A stretch of 56,056 nt of DNA from an uncultured Prevotellaceae bacterium (GCA_902761905.1 CACWMK010000012.1:1-56056); one strand, 5' to 3'; shown: positions 1 through 8,115, numbered from the stretch's first letter. Program-made: numbers and translations. The notes: generated from the letters alone by a model not told the origin.

Positions 1-2
1 CC

Positions 3-215
3 TGTCTGGACGAGGATGGAAAAGTGCTGAAGCGTGTGACCTCTGGCGACAGCGGCGACATCGAGGACAGCGAGAATCAGAATGGCGACCAGAATCAGAG
101 TGGTGGCAGTCAGAACCCAAGCCAGGGTGGTAATACCAGCGGAGGTGGCAATACCTCTGGCGGAGGAAACACCGGCGGTGGCGGCGGCGATGATGACGAC
201 GTAACCTACGATTAA
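3..215 (+). CDS. C-terminal end of a probable HU-family DNA-binding protein (partial)
   Basis: Only the last 70 codons are inside the window; the frame is open from base 3. A short non-repetitive stretch (CLDEDGKVLKRV) is followed by a tail of about 50 residues rich in Gly, Ser, Asn and Gln with NTSGGG repeats, ending in DDDDVTYD. The folded part lies outside, so no domain can be seen. The HU call is inference: Bacteroidales HU-like proteins often carry disordered Gly/acidic tails, and the next gene is a smalltalk microprotein, a usual neighbour of such genes. It could be another protein with a disordered tail. Confidence 0.5.
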   Translation, partial: CLDEDGKVLKRVTSGDSGDIEDSENQNGDQNQSGGSQNPSQGGNTSGGGNTSGGGNTGGGGGDDDDVTYD

Positions 216-229
216 GCGAAGCCCCCCAT

Positions 230-375
230 GTCATCTCGACTAAGCGTAGCGCGTGGAGAGATCTCTCGATCTCATGTAGGAGATCTCTCGACTACGCTCG
301 AGATGACAAGAAGGGGGGGATCGAGATGACAAGAAGGTGGGATCGAGATGACAAAGTGAGGGGGTCGAGATGACA
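230..375. repeat. REP-like palindromic repeat with 22-bp tandem units
   Basis: The left part (230-307) is an imperfect inverted repeat: TGTCATCTCGA is mirrored by TCGAGATGACA, with GAGATCTCTCG in the middle. The right part repeats TCGAGATGACA at 298, 321, 343 and 365, a period of 22-23 bp separated by G-rich spacers. No reading frame is conserved through it. It is an intergenic repeat that lies between the first gene and the smalltalk gene; part of it recurs at 3315-3345. Confidence 0.7.
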
Positions 376-414
376 ATACACAAAGAGTTATTAACCATTT
401 AAACCTTAACCATT

Positions 415-516
415 ATGACTAAGAAGGAGACAGTAAAGTTCGTGATTCAGCTAATCGCATCGATTGCATCGGCGATACTGACGGCACTGGGTGCTACATC
501 GTGCGTAGGCGCGTAA
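415..516 (+). CDS. Smalltalk family microprotein
   Basis: A 33-residue protein that starts MTKKETVKF, continues with a hydrophobic helix rich in Ala, Ile and Leu, and ends TALGATSCVGA. Basic start, single helix and the final T-S-C are the marks of the smalltalk protein family of Bacteroidales, short proteins of unknown role usually beside HU-family genes. The cysteine near the end is the only strongly distinctive residue. Its own rho-independent terminator follows at once. A decayed copy lies at 3340-3402. The frame and start are clear; nothing in the sequence tells what it does. Confidence 0.75.
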   Translation: MTKKETVKFVIQLIASIASAILTALGATSCVGA

Positions 517-530
517 AAAGAAAGGAGGAT

Positions 531-567
531 AAGGCTTGCATTTGATTGCAGGCCTTATTTTTTTATT
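531..567 (+). terminator. Rho-independent terminator of the smalltalk gene
   Basis: AAGGCTTGCA and TGCAGGCCTT pair (one G-T wobble) around a 6-base loop and are followed by a run of T. The same hairpin with the same loop is found at 3417-3449. Confidence 0.85.
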
Positions 568-591
568 ATTTTTTTAAAAAAAAATCCGTTT

Positions 592-626
592 TTTGTGTCT
601 TAATAGAAAGAATTTGTGTAATTTTG
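592..626 (+). promoter_or_regulatory. Candidate promoter for the peptide/fimbrillin-like operon
   Basis: TAATTTTG at 619-626 fits the Bacteroidetes -7 box TAnnTTTG. TTTG at 592-595 could be the -33 box, but the gap of 23 bases is longer than the usual 19-21. It lies 77 bases before the 45-residue peptide gene. Confidence 0.5.
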
Positions 627-702
627 CCGCGTTTTTGCGGTTTCAGGGTATTGTCTATTAATCGCAGTCGACATTAGTGATTATTACTTAAGAAAGAAAA
701 TT

Positions 703-840
703 ATGAACGAAACAAGCATTAAAAAAGAAAGGTATTGTAAACCTGCGATGAAGGTTTACCTGTTGAATAATCAGCCTTGTCTGCTGGTAGGCAGCAACGG
801 TAACAGTTTCCCCGACGGAACGCCAGGACACTCATTCTAA
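703..840 (+). CDS. 45-residue peptide with a LLVGS motif, leader of a fimbrillin-like operon
   Basis: The protein begins MNETSIKKERYCKPAMKVY, continues LLNNQPCLLVGS and ends in a Gly/Asn/Ser/Pro tail (PDGTPGHSF). The pattern (basic start, Y-x2-P-x3-V-x2-L, then LL-x-GS and a small-residue tail) is common in short Bacteroidales peptides encoded in front of surface-protein operons; no function is established as far as I know. It has no signal peptide. It is too small to be a normal fimbrial subunit. The Gly-Ser after the Leu pair resembles leader-peptide cleavage points, but no maturation enzyme is nearby, so a precursor role is only a possibility. A promoter lies upstream and the first lipoprotein gene starts 55 bases later. 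Confidence 0.6.
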   Translation: MNETSIKKERYCKPAMKVYLLNNQPCLLVGSNGNSFPDGTPGHSF

Positions 841-895
841 CACCGCAGGACGACAGAGAGATTGAAAGTAATGAACAATCAAATAATAATCAACA

Positions 896-1807
896 ATGAA
901 CATCAAACATCTATTCTACCCGCTGTCAATCGCAATGGCAGCGATGACGATGACGGCCTGCAGCAGCGATGACGACGCGGCCGTAGAGGCCGGAGTGACA
1001 GGCACATTCCAGGTGAGCATCAACGTGGGACCAGCCGCACAGACCCGCGCCATCAGCGTGGGCGGCAACGACGGCCACACGCTCTACACCAACTGGGACA
1101 AGAATGACGAGGTTCAGGTGGTGAAGGAGGGTGCAACCACCATAGCCGGCACACTGACCGCCAACGTAAGCGCGGGCAACTCGGCCTACGCCACACTGAC
1201 GGGTGAACTCATAGGCACCTTCGCCGCTGGCGACAAAGTGACGCTCCACTACCACACTGCCAGTCTGGACTACACTGGTCAGAAGGGCACGATAGCCGAC
1301 GTATCGACCAGAAAGAGCTACCTCACAGCCACATCGACTGTGAAGCAGATAGGTCAAACTACGGGAACGGTTACGGACGAAACTAACAATTACCTAGTGA
1401 TGAGCGATGCCGCCTACGAAGCCCAGCAGGCCTACCTCGACATCACATTCACCGACGGCGCAGGCCATGCCCTCGCCATCACCAAGCTCGAAGTATGGAC
1501 CAGCGCGGGCAAGCTGGTGAAGACTGCACCACTCGACGGCCAGACGGTCTACGCCACCGACGCCAGTCCGCTGACCATCACACCCGATGCTGCCACCGAC
1601 CACTTCTTCCTAGCCCTGCGCGATGAGGCCGACACCAGCAACACCATCTACTTCAAGGCCACCACTGCCGGTGATACATACATCTACAGGCAGAATCTGG
1701 AGCTCGAGTACGGCGAATACTACTACGCCGCTAGCCCCAAGACCATGAAGAGGAACCCCAATAGTAGTGCAAAAAACTACATTTGGAATACTCCTACTGA
1801 AGAGTAA
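896..1807 (+). CDS. Fimbrillin-like (Mfa-like) surface lipoprotein
   Basis: 303 residues with a lipoprotein signal: a hydrophobic stretch ends MTMTAC, Cys22, followed by SSDDD, the acidic signature that sends Bacteroidetes lipoproteins to the cell surface. After about 25 residues comes AQTRAIS; fimbrillin-type precursors have such an Arg near their mature N-terminus, where trypsin-like cleavage exposes the polymerisation strand. The following G-H-T-L-Y-T-N-W-D-K-N-D-E-V segment is typical of the Mfa-like N-terminal domain. The rest is Thr/Ala/Asp-rich beta structure. The gene is GC-richer than its downstream neighbour. The second lipoprotein starts 25 bases later, so the two are probably co-transcribed. 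Family call is good; adhesion or pilus role is inferred. Confidence 0.65.
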   Translation: MNIKHLFYPLSIAMAAMTMTACSSDDDAAVEAGVTGTFQVSINVGPAAQTRAISVGGNDGHTLYTNWDKNDEVQVVKEGATTIAGTLTANVSAGNSAYATLTGELIGTFAAGDKVTLHYHTASLDYTGQKGTIADVSTRKSYLTATSTVKQIGQTTGTVTDETNNYLVMSDAAYEAQQAYLDITFTDGAGHALAITKLEVWTSAGKLVKTAPLDGQTVYATDASPLTITPDAATDHFFLALRDEADTSNTIYFKATTAGDTYIYRQNLELEYGEYYYAASPKTMKRNPNSSAKNYIWNTPTEE

Positions 1808-1832
1808 CGAACCCTCTATTACGAAGAAAACA

Positions 1833-3203
1833 ATGAAAAAGACAATGAGATATATTAGTATTGCAGCCCTCGCACTGGTGGGCGCAGTAATGACTGGCTG
1901 TTCGAAAGATGACGTCATGGCCATCGACAAGCAGCAGCAGACTGATGACACAAGTAAAAAAACAGTAATCATGACCACTACCGTGGGGCTGAACGCCGCT
2001 GCAAAAACGCGTGCACTGACTGGCGAAGGCGTTAAGACATTTGCCGTCGGCGAGCAGATGGCTATTGTTTACAGCAACGGAAGTGGCATGGTGAAGGCTG
2101 TGAGCCTTCCCCTCAAAGCAGACGATATCAAGGATGCCGGCACAATTGCATCATTTACCTTCGAACTTGAAACACCTGACAAGTCGATAGATGTAACTTA
2201 CATTTATCCTGCATCTATGGCGAGGGATGACGGCTCCATCAACTACGATGCCCTTGCTAATCAGGACGGTACTCTGGCAAGCCTTGCCAGCAATCTTGAC
2301 TTGGCTACTTATAAAGAAGCGTGGCTAGGCGAAAATCTTCCAAGTTGTACGCTCGACAACCCGCTCGCCATCCTTGCTCTTACCCTCAAGGACAGCGATG
2401 GAGCCAACGAAATTACTGGTGACGTTACTGGCGTAACAGTTAAGGCAGGTGAGGATACTTATACAGTAAACCGTTCGGCTGCTGCAGGTCCTATCTATGT
2501 CGCTATTAAGCCTATAGCTTCAAAGAACGTTGTGGTTGCAACCACCGGTGGCTCAAAGGACTATGTTAAGCTATTGACTGAAAAGACCTACGCATCTGGC
2601 AATGGCTATAGTGTAAGTTGGAGGATGACTCCTATTATTCCTTTTACAGAAGCTACTGCCAATGACGTTGGCAGGGTGATTGCTATCGACGGTAAAGTCT
2701 ACGACAATACAACCATTGCTACAGCGGTAAACACCACAGCAGTTGCAATAATTTCATACGTAGGCAATCCAAAAGACGCAGGAGTTGGGTGGTACAGAGG
2801 TCTTGCTATTGGCATGAGAGACTACACCGGTGGCCGCGTTGTTTGGGACGCTGCCGCAAGTGTTGCTGAGAGCAATAACGGCACCGTGGTTCCAGGCGGC
2901 ACCAGTGGCTGGTTCTTGCCGTCTATAGCCCAGTTAGAAAAGGTTTGTCAGGGACTTGCAACCAAGAAAAAAGGTACTGCAGTTACTACAGAACTCTCAA
3001 CTGTGGCTAACAATAATTACACAGCTAGTAACTTGAATAGTATCATTACCAGTGCAGGTGGTACAGGTTTTTTAGATAGAGCCTATTGTACAAGTACAGC
3101 ATCCAATGAAACCACTGCGTGGTATTTTAGTTTCTGGACTGGTAGGCTTAATGAGAAGCCGAAGAAGGATGTAGGCGACGTTCGCTCTGTCATTGCTTTC
3201 TAA
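1833..3203 (+). CDS. Fimbrillin-like lipoprotein with a C-terminal DUF1566-like domain
   Basis: 456 residues. The start at 1833 is chosen because it gives a normal lipoprotein signal (MKKTMRYIS... VMTGC, Cys23, then SKDD); an upstream in-frame ATG at 1767 lies inside the previous gene. AKTRAL near residue 47 is the same Arg motif as in the preceding lipoprotein. The first two thirds look like a fimbrillin beta-sandwich. The last about 140 residues differ: W-Y-R-G-L-A, then GWFLPS, a Q-L-E helix, a Cys-Thr-Ser-Thr stretch, a W-Y-F strand and a final V-R-S-V-I-A-F. This pattern matches the DUF1566 / C-type-lectin-like tip domain found at the end of Bacteroidales surface adhesins. It may be the tip subunit of the cassette. 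Confidence 0.65.
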   Translation: MKKTMRYISIAALALVGAVMTGCSKDDVMAIDKQQQTDDTSKKTVIMTTTVGLNAAAKTRALTGEGVKTFAVGEQMAIVYSNGSGMVKAVSLPLKADDIKDAGTIASFTFELETPDKSIDVTYIYPASMARDDGSINYDALANQDGTLASLASNLDLATYKEAWLGENLPSCTLDNPLAILALTLKDSDGANEITGDVTGVTVKAGEDTYTVNRSAAAGPIYVAIKPIASKNVVVATTGGSKDYVKLLTEKTYASGNGYSVSWRMTPIIPFTEATANDVGRVIAIDGKVYDNTTIATAVNTTAVAIISYVGNPKDAGVGWYRGLAIGMRDYTGGRVVWDAAASVAESNNGTVVPGGTSGWFLPSIAQLEKVCQGLATKKKGTAVTTELSTVANNNYTASNLNSIITSAGGTGFLDRAYCTSTASNETTAWYFSFWTGRLNEKPKKDVGDVRSVIAF

Positions 3204-3215
3204 TCCTGGTCCACC

Positions 3216-3322
3216 GTCATCTCGAGCGTAGTCGAGCGCTCGGCTTTCTTGCGTCCCTGCGGTAGCAAGCGATCAGAGATCGAGCGGCCGCTTGGCTTGT
3301 CCAAGAAATCTCCTGAGATGAC
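3216..3322. repeat. REP-like palindromic repeat after the fimbrillin-like genes
   Basis: GTCATCTCGAGCGTAGTCGAG at the left is mirrored by GAGATGAC at the right end. The centre holds GCGTCCCTGCGG and an imperfect hairpin around CGAGCGGCCGC. It belongs to the same family as the repeat at 230-375 and touches the duplicated smalltalk block. Confidence 0.6.
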
Positions 3323-3339
3323 AAAGGGAGGGGGTCGAG

Positions 3340-3402
3340 ATGACATCGATTGCATCGGCGATACTGACGGCACTGGGCGCTACATCGTGCGTAGGCGCGT
3401 AG
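3340..3402 (+). pseudogene. Internally deleted copy of the smalltalk gene
   Basis: From 3346 the sequence matches the smalltalk gene from base 460 with three substitutions in about 100 bases, through its stop codon and terminator. The upstream repeat part (3315-3345) matches 345-375. The 84 bases between (376-459), including the normal start codon, are missing; the join has a 2-base CA microhomology. 84 is a multiple of three, and ATG in the repeat (3340) is now in frame, giving a possible 20-residue product that begins MTSIASAILTA. Whether this is translated is unknown. Confidence 0.7.
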
Positions 3403-3416
3403 AAAAAAAGGAGGAT

Positions 3417-3449
3417 AAGGCTTGCATTTGATTGCAGGCCTTATTTTTT
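3417..3449 (+). terminator. Rho-independent terminator (second copy)
   Basis: Same AAGGCTTGCA / TGCAGGCCTT stem and TTTGAT loop as the terminator at 531, followed by a run of T. It probably ends transcription of the fimbrillin-like operon, because no other hairpin lies between that operon and the next gene. Confidence 0.8.
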
Positions 3450-3525
3450 CATGCTTTACACCATCGGCAAAACATGGATTCCCCTTTTGGAAACATGATG
3501 ACGCTTGATGTAAGGAAAAAAACTG

Positions 3526-3563
3526 TACCTTTGCCCTGGATTAAGAAAAAAGTATTATCTTTG
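3526..3563 (+). promoter_or_regulatory. Promoter of the hybrid two-component regulator gene
   Basis: TATCTTTG (3556-3563) is a -7 box. A second TACCTTTG (3526-3533) is 22 bases upstream and supplies a TTTG at the -33 position; it might also be a separate promoter. The boxes lie inside a 51-codon upstream extension of the reading frame, which argues that the gene starts at 3585. Confidence 0.65.
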
Positions 3564-3584
3564 CACACAGAAGACAACAATCGT

Positions 3585-6500
3585 ATGAGGAAGCTATTCA
3601 TTTTTTTATCGCTCTGCTTCAGTCTGATGGCGGTAGCACAGCCGGCAACAGACACAGCATTCAAGACGCTGGGGATAGCCGACGGACTGCGCAGCAACTC
3701 GGTGACGAGTGTGCTGGCGGATAGTCGCGGATATCTGTGGATAGGTACGTATCAGGGACTGAACCGCTACGACGGGCATCAGGTGAAGACACGTTTCCCT
3801 GAGAGCGGCGATCCATCGTTCTTCGACGGGCGCAGCGGCCGAGGGGAGCGGCACGAGGTGTTTAGCGAGACCATAACATCGCTTGAGGAGGACGCTGCAG
3901 GCCATATATGGATAGAGTGTGAGAGCGGCGCCTACCACATATACGACACAAAGACGGCACGATTCCTGTCGAAGCCTGAAAGCACGCTGCAGGCTCTGGG
4001 CATGCGCCTGAAGGGGGCGTACAAGGTGAAGGTGGGACAGAAAGGTGCGCTGTGGGTGCTGACTGAGAGCGGGATATATCACTACGACTATCACACCAAA
4101 GAACTGAAGACGTGGGAGCGGCACGTGCAGCTGCCTGGCAAGACGGCGGGCGTGGTGGCCGAGACATCGGACGGACTGTACTACAGCGCTGGGCACAACG
4201 TGTGGCACCTGCTGAGCAGCACGGGCGAACTGAAGCGCGAGGCGCTGCCCGAGGTGATGCAGAAATCGACTGGCGAGGTGAGTCTGCTGGCCGATGCCGA
4301 CGGCACGCTATGGATATATAGTACGCGCGAGGAGACAATCTGCCGATACATCGTTGGCGGCCGAAGGGTGTGCGAGATGGTGAGTCTGCCGCAGACCACA
4401 GGGGCAAGCCAGAACAACGCCATACGCGACATGATGGACGACCAGCGGGGTAACATCTGGATAGCTACCGACCACAAGGGACTGTTTGTGTACAACAAGA
4501 ACACTGGCGCCATCACATCGCTGCGACATGAGCGCACACGACAGCTGTCGCTGGCATCGGACAACGCAACGTGTATGACCATCGACCGCGAAGGAACCAT
4601 CTGGGTGGGACACCTGAAGACGGGACTATCGTACACCAGCGATGCCAACAACATGATGCAGTCACACGCACAGAGCGCTGGCGACATACTGACGATGGCT
4701 TACGACACGAAGGGCAACCTGTGGATGGGTACTGACGGCGACGGCGTGTATATAGAGTACAAAGACGGCAGCATCGTGAAGACGGCGCTGCCGAACATAA
4801 CGGTGATGAGCATGGCGAGCGACGGACAGGGCGGCATGTGGGCAGGCACGTATAATCAGGGTCTGTACCATCTGACGGATGCGGCGCACTGGAAGCGATA
4901 CGCAGTTGACCTGGGCACATTCCCCACGGAATATGTGTGGACGCTGGCTACAGACAATCAGGGGCGTGTATGGTCGTCGTCGCCCATAGGCAAGACGGTG
5001 ATATTCGACCCAAAGGATGAGACCACACGCATAATTACCACCGCCAATGGTGACGACATACGCGCCAACGCCATACGCTACGACGGCGGCAGCACGATGC
5101 ATCTAGGATCGGTATACGGACTGTGGACCTACAACCTGAAAAACGACAAGTGCAGCGTGGCATTCGGCAATAAGCGCGACACGCAGAAATGGCTGAACCA
5201 GAGGATAGACGACGTGAAAGCCGACCGGCAGAAGGGGGTGATAATGCTGACTCACCCCGACGGTATAACAGTGTATGACACCAAACGCGACACACTGAGC
5301 TACATACGCCGAACTAACGACATCATAAAAGGAATGGCACGCGACCACGACGGCGCATACTGGATATGTACCAGCAGCGGCACGGTGGTAGGCATTCGAC
5401 CAGAGCGCCATGCGAACAGGCTAGAACTGATACGTCGTAGTTTCCAACCAAACGTGGGTATTCCACAGTTCTATTTCAACGGCGATGCGATGCTATGCTC
5501 TGCACAAGGCGAGATACTGATGGGGGGTACTGAGGGGTATATGAGCATAAAACCACGCCAACTGATGGCCAGCAAGCGCGAGGAATACGGACTGATAATC
5601 AGCGAGATAGCCGTTGGCGACAGTCTATTGAACGAACACACCAGCCAGGTAAAACTTAACTACGACGATGCGTACCTGTCAGTAAAATTCTTCACAGGCA
5701 GTCTGGAGAATGTGCGAAGGATACGCTACGCCTACAAGCTGGTGGGACAGATGGGCGACTGGGTGATGACTGACCAGAACTACGTGTCGTTCCACGCTCT
5801 GCCCCCTGGCAACTATACCTTGCAATTATGCGTGTGTCGTGAGGATGGAAGCATGAGCGAGCCGTGCGAACTGCGCATCAGCGTGGCGCCACCATTCTAT
5901 CGCACCACCGTGATGTATATCGTATATCTGCTAATCGCCATAGCACTACTGTTCCTGCAGTATCGCAACATGCGAAAGCGCCAACAGGAGCGCACTGAGA
6001 AACAGCGCCAGCTGATGGAGCGACAGAAGATAGAGCAGATAACAGAGATGAAGCTGCAGTTCTTTACCAACATAAGTCACGACCTGCGCACACCGCTCAC
6101 ACTTATCATATCGCCGCTGGAGCACATCATGAAGAAGCTGGAAGAAGGCAGTACGCCTGAGAACATGATGGCACAGCTGAAGAACGTGTATAAGAACGCA
6201 CAACAGCTGCTGAAGGAGGTGAGCGCCCTGCTGGACTTCCGCCGACTGGACGCTGGCGGCGAGACGCTAAACCTGCAGAGCGGCGACATAGTGGACCACC
6301 TGAACAGCATACTGGTGTCGTTTGGCGATTATGCCGAGGAGCGCGGAATCCATCTAAGTTTTGAGCACGATGTGGATAGCTACGTGATGGACTACGATCG
6401 CGAGAAGATGAACAAAGTGGTGTACAACCTGTTCTCTAACGCCCTGAAGTTCACGCCATCGGGCGGCAGCGTAGCATTGGCATTCCGTATCGACGGCGAT

Positions 6501-7559
6501 AATGCTATCATCTCTGTGGCAGATACAGGCAAGGGCATACCCGACAGCGACAAGCCCAACATATTTAAGCGGTTCTATCAGTCGGCCAGCAACGACAGTT
6601 CGCAGACTGGCAGCGGCATAGGTCTTCACATAGCCAGCGACTACGTGCAGCTGCATAAGGGCACCATCAGCGTGAGCGACAACCAGCCCGCAGGCAGCGT
6701 ATTCACCATCACCCTGCCGACCTCCCCCAGCCCCTCCAAAGGAGGGGAGGAGAATCACGGGGACAGGTCGCGTGATTCGCTCGACACGAGCGATCATGGA
6801 CCTGTCCCCATGATTCTCATTGTCGACGACAACAAGGATATGCTCCAGTTTGTAAGTTCGTGTATGAAGGAGGACTATCAGGTTTATACCGCATCGGACG
6901 GCGCCGCTGCGCTCGAAATACTACAGCGCGAACAGGTGAACCTAATAATCAGCGATGTGATGATGCCAGGTATCGACGGATTCGAGCTGTGCAGACGGGT
7001 GAAGAGCGACATCACGCTATCGCACATCCCCATCATTCTGCTAACCGCCCGCACCACCGATGTGAGCCGTATCGAGGGTCTGCAACTGGGTGCCGACGAC
7101 TATCTGACCAAGCCATTCAACGTAGAGGTGCTGCGCCTGCGCGTGAATAAGTTCATAGACTGGGAGCAGAACAACCACCAGCTGTTCCGCCAGAAGATGA
7201 ACATCGAACCCAGCGAGATAACCATCACCCCACTCGACGAGCAGTTCATCCAGAAGGCCATCGCACTGGTAGAGAAGAACATCAGCGACTCTGAATTCTC
7301 AGTAGAGACGATGGCCAGCAAGGTGGGTATGTCGCGATCGACACTCTACAAAAAGCTGATGGCTATCACAGGTCTGGGCCCAGCAGAGTTCATCCGCACC
7401 ATCCGCGTGAAACGTGGCAAAGCCCTGCTGGAAACCTCGCAGATGCAAATCACAGAGATAGCCTATGCCGTAGGCTTCACCACCGTGAAGAGCTTCACAA
7501 TGAACTTCAAAGCCGAATACGGCGTAACGCCAACAGAATTCAGACAGAAACAAAATTGA
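3585..7559 (+). CDS. Hybrid two-component system regulator (one-protein sensor kinase and AraC-type regulator)
   Basis: 1324 residues. The start at 3585 follows the promoter and gives a signal peptide (MRKLFIFLSLCFSLMAVAQ). Domain order: two seven-bladed propellers of Reg_prop repeats (about 25-690, repeated L-W-I-G-T and G-x-I-W-I motifs), Y_Y_Y domain (to about 770), membrane helix (about 774-794), HisKA with SHDLRTPLTLI (His832), HATPase with N box (about 942), DTGKGIP (about 980) and GSGIGLHIA (about 1010), receiver with DVMMPG (about 1125) and TKPF, and a C-terminal AraC helix-turn-helix. All catalytic parts are present. Such proteins sense oligosaccharides in the periplasm and switch on polysaccharide loci; no SusC/SusD pair adjoins this one, so its target is unknown. 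The HATPase-receiver linker is encoded by a palindromic repeat (6731-6818). Confidence 0.95.
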   Translation: MRKLFIFLSLCFSLMAVAQPATDTAFKTLGIADGLRSNSVTSVLADSRGYLWIGTYQGLNRYDGHQVKTRFPESGDPSFFDGRSGRGERHEVFSETITSLEEDAAGHIWIECESGAYHIYDTKTARFLSKPESTLQALGMRLKGAYKVKVGQKGALWVLTESGIYHYDYHTKELKTWERHVQLPGKTAGVVAETSDGLYYSAGHNVWHLLSSTGELKREALPEVMQKSTGEVSLLADADGTLWIYSTREETICRYIVGGRRVCEMVSLPQTTGASQNNAIRDMMDDQRGNIWIATDHKGLFVYNKNTGAITSLRHERTRQLSLASDNATCMTIDREGTIWVGHLKTGLSYTSDANNMMQSHAQSAGDILTMAYDTKGNLWMGTDGDGVYIEYKDGSIVKTALPNITVMSMASDGQGGMWAGTYNQGLYHLTDAAHWKRYAVDLGTFPTEYVWTLATDNQGRVWSSSPIGKTVIFDPKDETTRIITTANGDDIRANAIRYDGGSTMHLGSVYGLWTYNLKNDKCSVAFGNKRDTQKWLNQRIDDVKADRQKGVIMLTHPDGITVYDTKRDTLSYIRRTNDIIKGMARDHDGAYWICTSSGTVVGIRPERHANRLELIRRSFQPNVGIPQFYFNGDAMLCSAQGEILMGGTEGYMSIKPRQLMASKREEYGLIISEIAVGDSLLNEHTSQVKLNYDDAYLSVKFFTGSLENVRRIRYAYKLVGQMGDWVMTDQNYVSFHALPPGNYTLQLCVCREDGSMSEPCELRISVAPPFYRTTVMYIVYLLIAIALLFLQYRNMRKRQQERTEKQRQLMERQKIEQITEMKLQFFTNISHDLRTPLTLIISPLEHIMKKLEEGSTPENMMAQLKNVYKNAQQLLKEVSALLDFRRLDAGGETLNLQSGDIVDHLNSILVSFGDYAEERGIHLSFEHDVDSYVMDYDREKMNKVVYNLFSNALKFTPSGGSVALAFRIDGDNAIISVADTGKGIPDSDKPNIFKRFYQSASNDSSQTGSGIGLHIASDYVQLHKGTISVSDNQPAGSVFTITLPTSPSPSKGGEENHGDRSRDSLDTSDHGPVPMILIVDDNKDMLQFVSSCMKEDYQVYTASDGAAALEILQREQVNLIISDVMMPGIDGFELCRRVKSDITLSHIPIILLTARTTDVSRIEGLQLGADDYLTKPFNVEVLRLRVNKFIDWEQNNHQLFRQKMNIEPSEITITPLDEQFIQKAIALVEKNISDSEFSVETMASKVGMSRSTLYKKLMAITGLGPAEFIRTIRVKRGKALLETSQMQITEIAYAVGFTTVKSFTMNFKAEYGVTPTEFRQKQN
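6731..6818. repeat. Palindromic repeat inserted in frame in the hybrid regulator
   Basis: CCCCTCC-AAA-GGAGGGG (6731-6747) is a perfect hairpin. Next to it, 6750-6769 and 6799-6818 are 20-base inverted arms with one mismatch, and the loop holds a smaller stem (CGCTCG / CGAGCG). The arms contain GGGGACAGGTC / GACCTGTCCCC, typical of intergenic repeats. The frame stays open through it and gives a Ser/Pro/Gly/Asp-rich linker between HATPase and receiver domains. Confidence 0.75.
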
Positions 7560-7623
7560 CAATCACGGAAAGGGGGTAATGATTTCTCAAGCTCATCTGT
7601 ATATATAGTAAAAGCGATAAAAG

Positions 7624-8115
7624 ATGCAAGCAAAAGAGCAACAATTCAAGGAACTCTTCCTTTCGGAGTACGGCAGGATGTACAAGGCGGCCTACATTCT
7701 GTTGGGCGACGAAGACGAGGCGAAGGATGTGGTACAAGACATCTTCGCTAAGCTATGGGCTGGTACCGTTACCATCAAAGAAGAGTCTCAGCGAACGTTC
7801 CTCTTGACTTGCGTCCGAAATCGCTGCCTCAACATCATTGCACACCGCCAAACACATTTGGAAGCCATCAAATTCCAGACGCCAGAGGCTATCGACGGCG
7901 AGACGTACGACGAAGAGATCGTTGAAGCCGTGAATCGCTACGTCGATGAAAGGCTTACCCCTCAGACCAGTCGCATCATCAAGATGCACTTCAATGAGGA
8001 TCAGTCGTACAAGGAGATTTCCAACTCGCTGGGCATCAGTCTCTCGGCAGTGAACAAGCACATTGTGCAAGGATTGAGGAAACTACGTTCAACTTTTAAA
8101 AACAGAGAAGCATGA
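7624..8115 (+). CDS. ECF-type RNA polymerase sigma factor
   Basis: 163 residues, the usual length. Region 2 (about residues 10-75) has Y-x3-Y-x-A-A-Y-x-L-L-G-D-E-D-E-A-K-D-V-V-Q-D-I-F and L-L-T-C-V-R-N-R-C-L-N. Region 4 (about 105-155) has the pattern F-N-E-D-Q-S-Y-K-E-I-S with LGISLSAVNKHI, a helix-turn-helix that reads the -35 element. Its last codons overlap the anti-sigma-like gene (ATGA), and a receptor with an STN signalling domain follows. This is the standard layout of cell-surface signalling in Bacteroidetes, where the outer-membrane receptor signals to the anti-sigma factor, which frees the sigma factor. No clear promoter box was found in the 64 bases before it, so read-through from the upstream regulator gene is possible. 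Confidence 0.93.
   Translation: MQAKEQQFKELFLSEYGRMYKAAYILLGDEDEAKDVVQDIFAKLWAGTVTIKEESQRTFLLTCVRNRCLNIIAHRQTHLEAIKFQTPEAIDGETYDEEIVEAVNRYVDERLTPQTSRIIKMHFNEDQSYKEISNSLGISLSAVNKHIVQGLRKLRSTFKNREA

Noticed and set aside
298-375. Regular 22-bp repeats as a possible CRISPR array
   Set aside because: Units are only about 11 bases, spacers are repeated G-rich stretches rather than unique sequence, and no cas gene is near.
3249-3431. 60-codon open frame after the fimbrillin-like genes
   Set aside because: It runs through the REP-like repeat and the terminator in a different frame from the smalltalk remnant.
3432-3584. 51-codon N-terminal extension of the first hybrid regulator
   Set aside because: It begins inside the terminator and contains the promoter boxes; a signal peptide starts at 3585.
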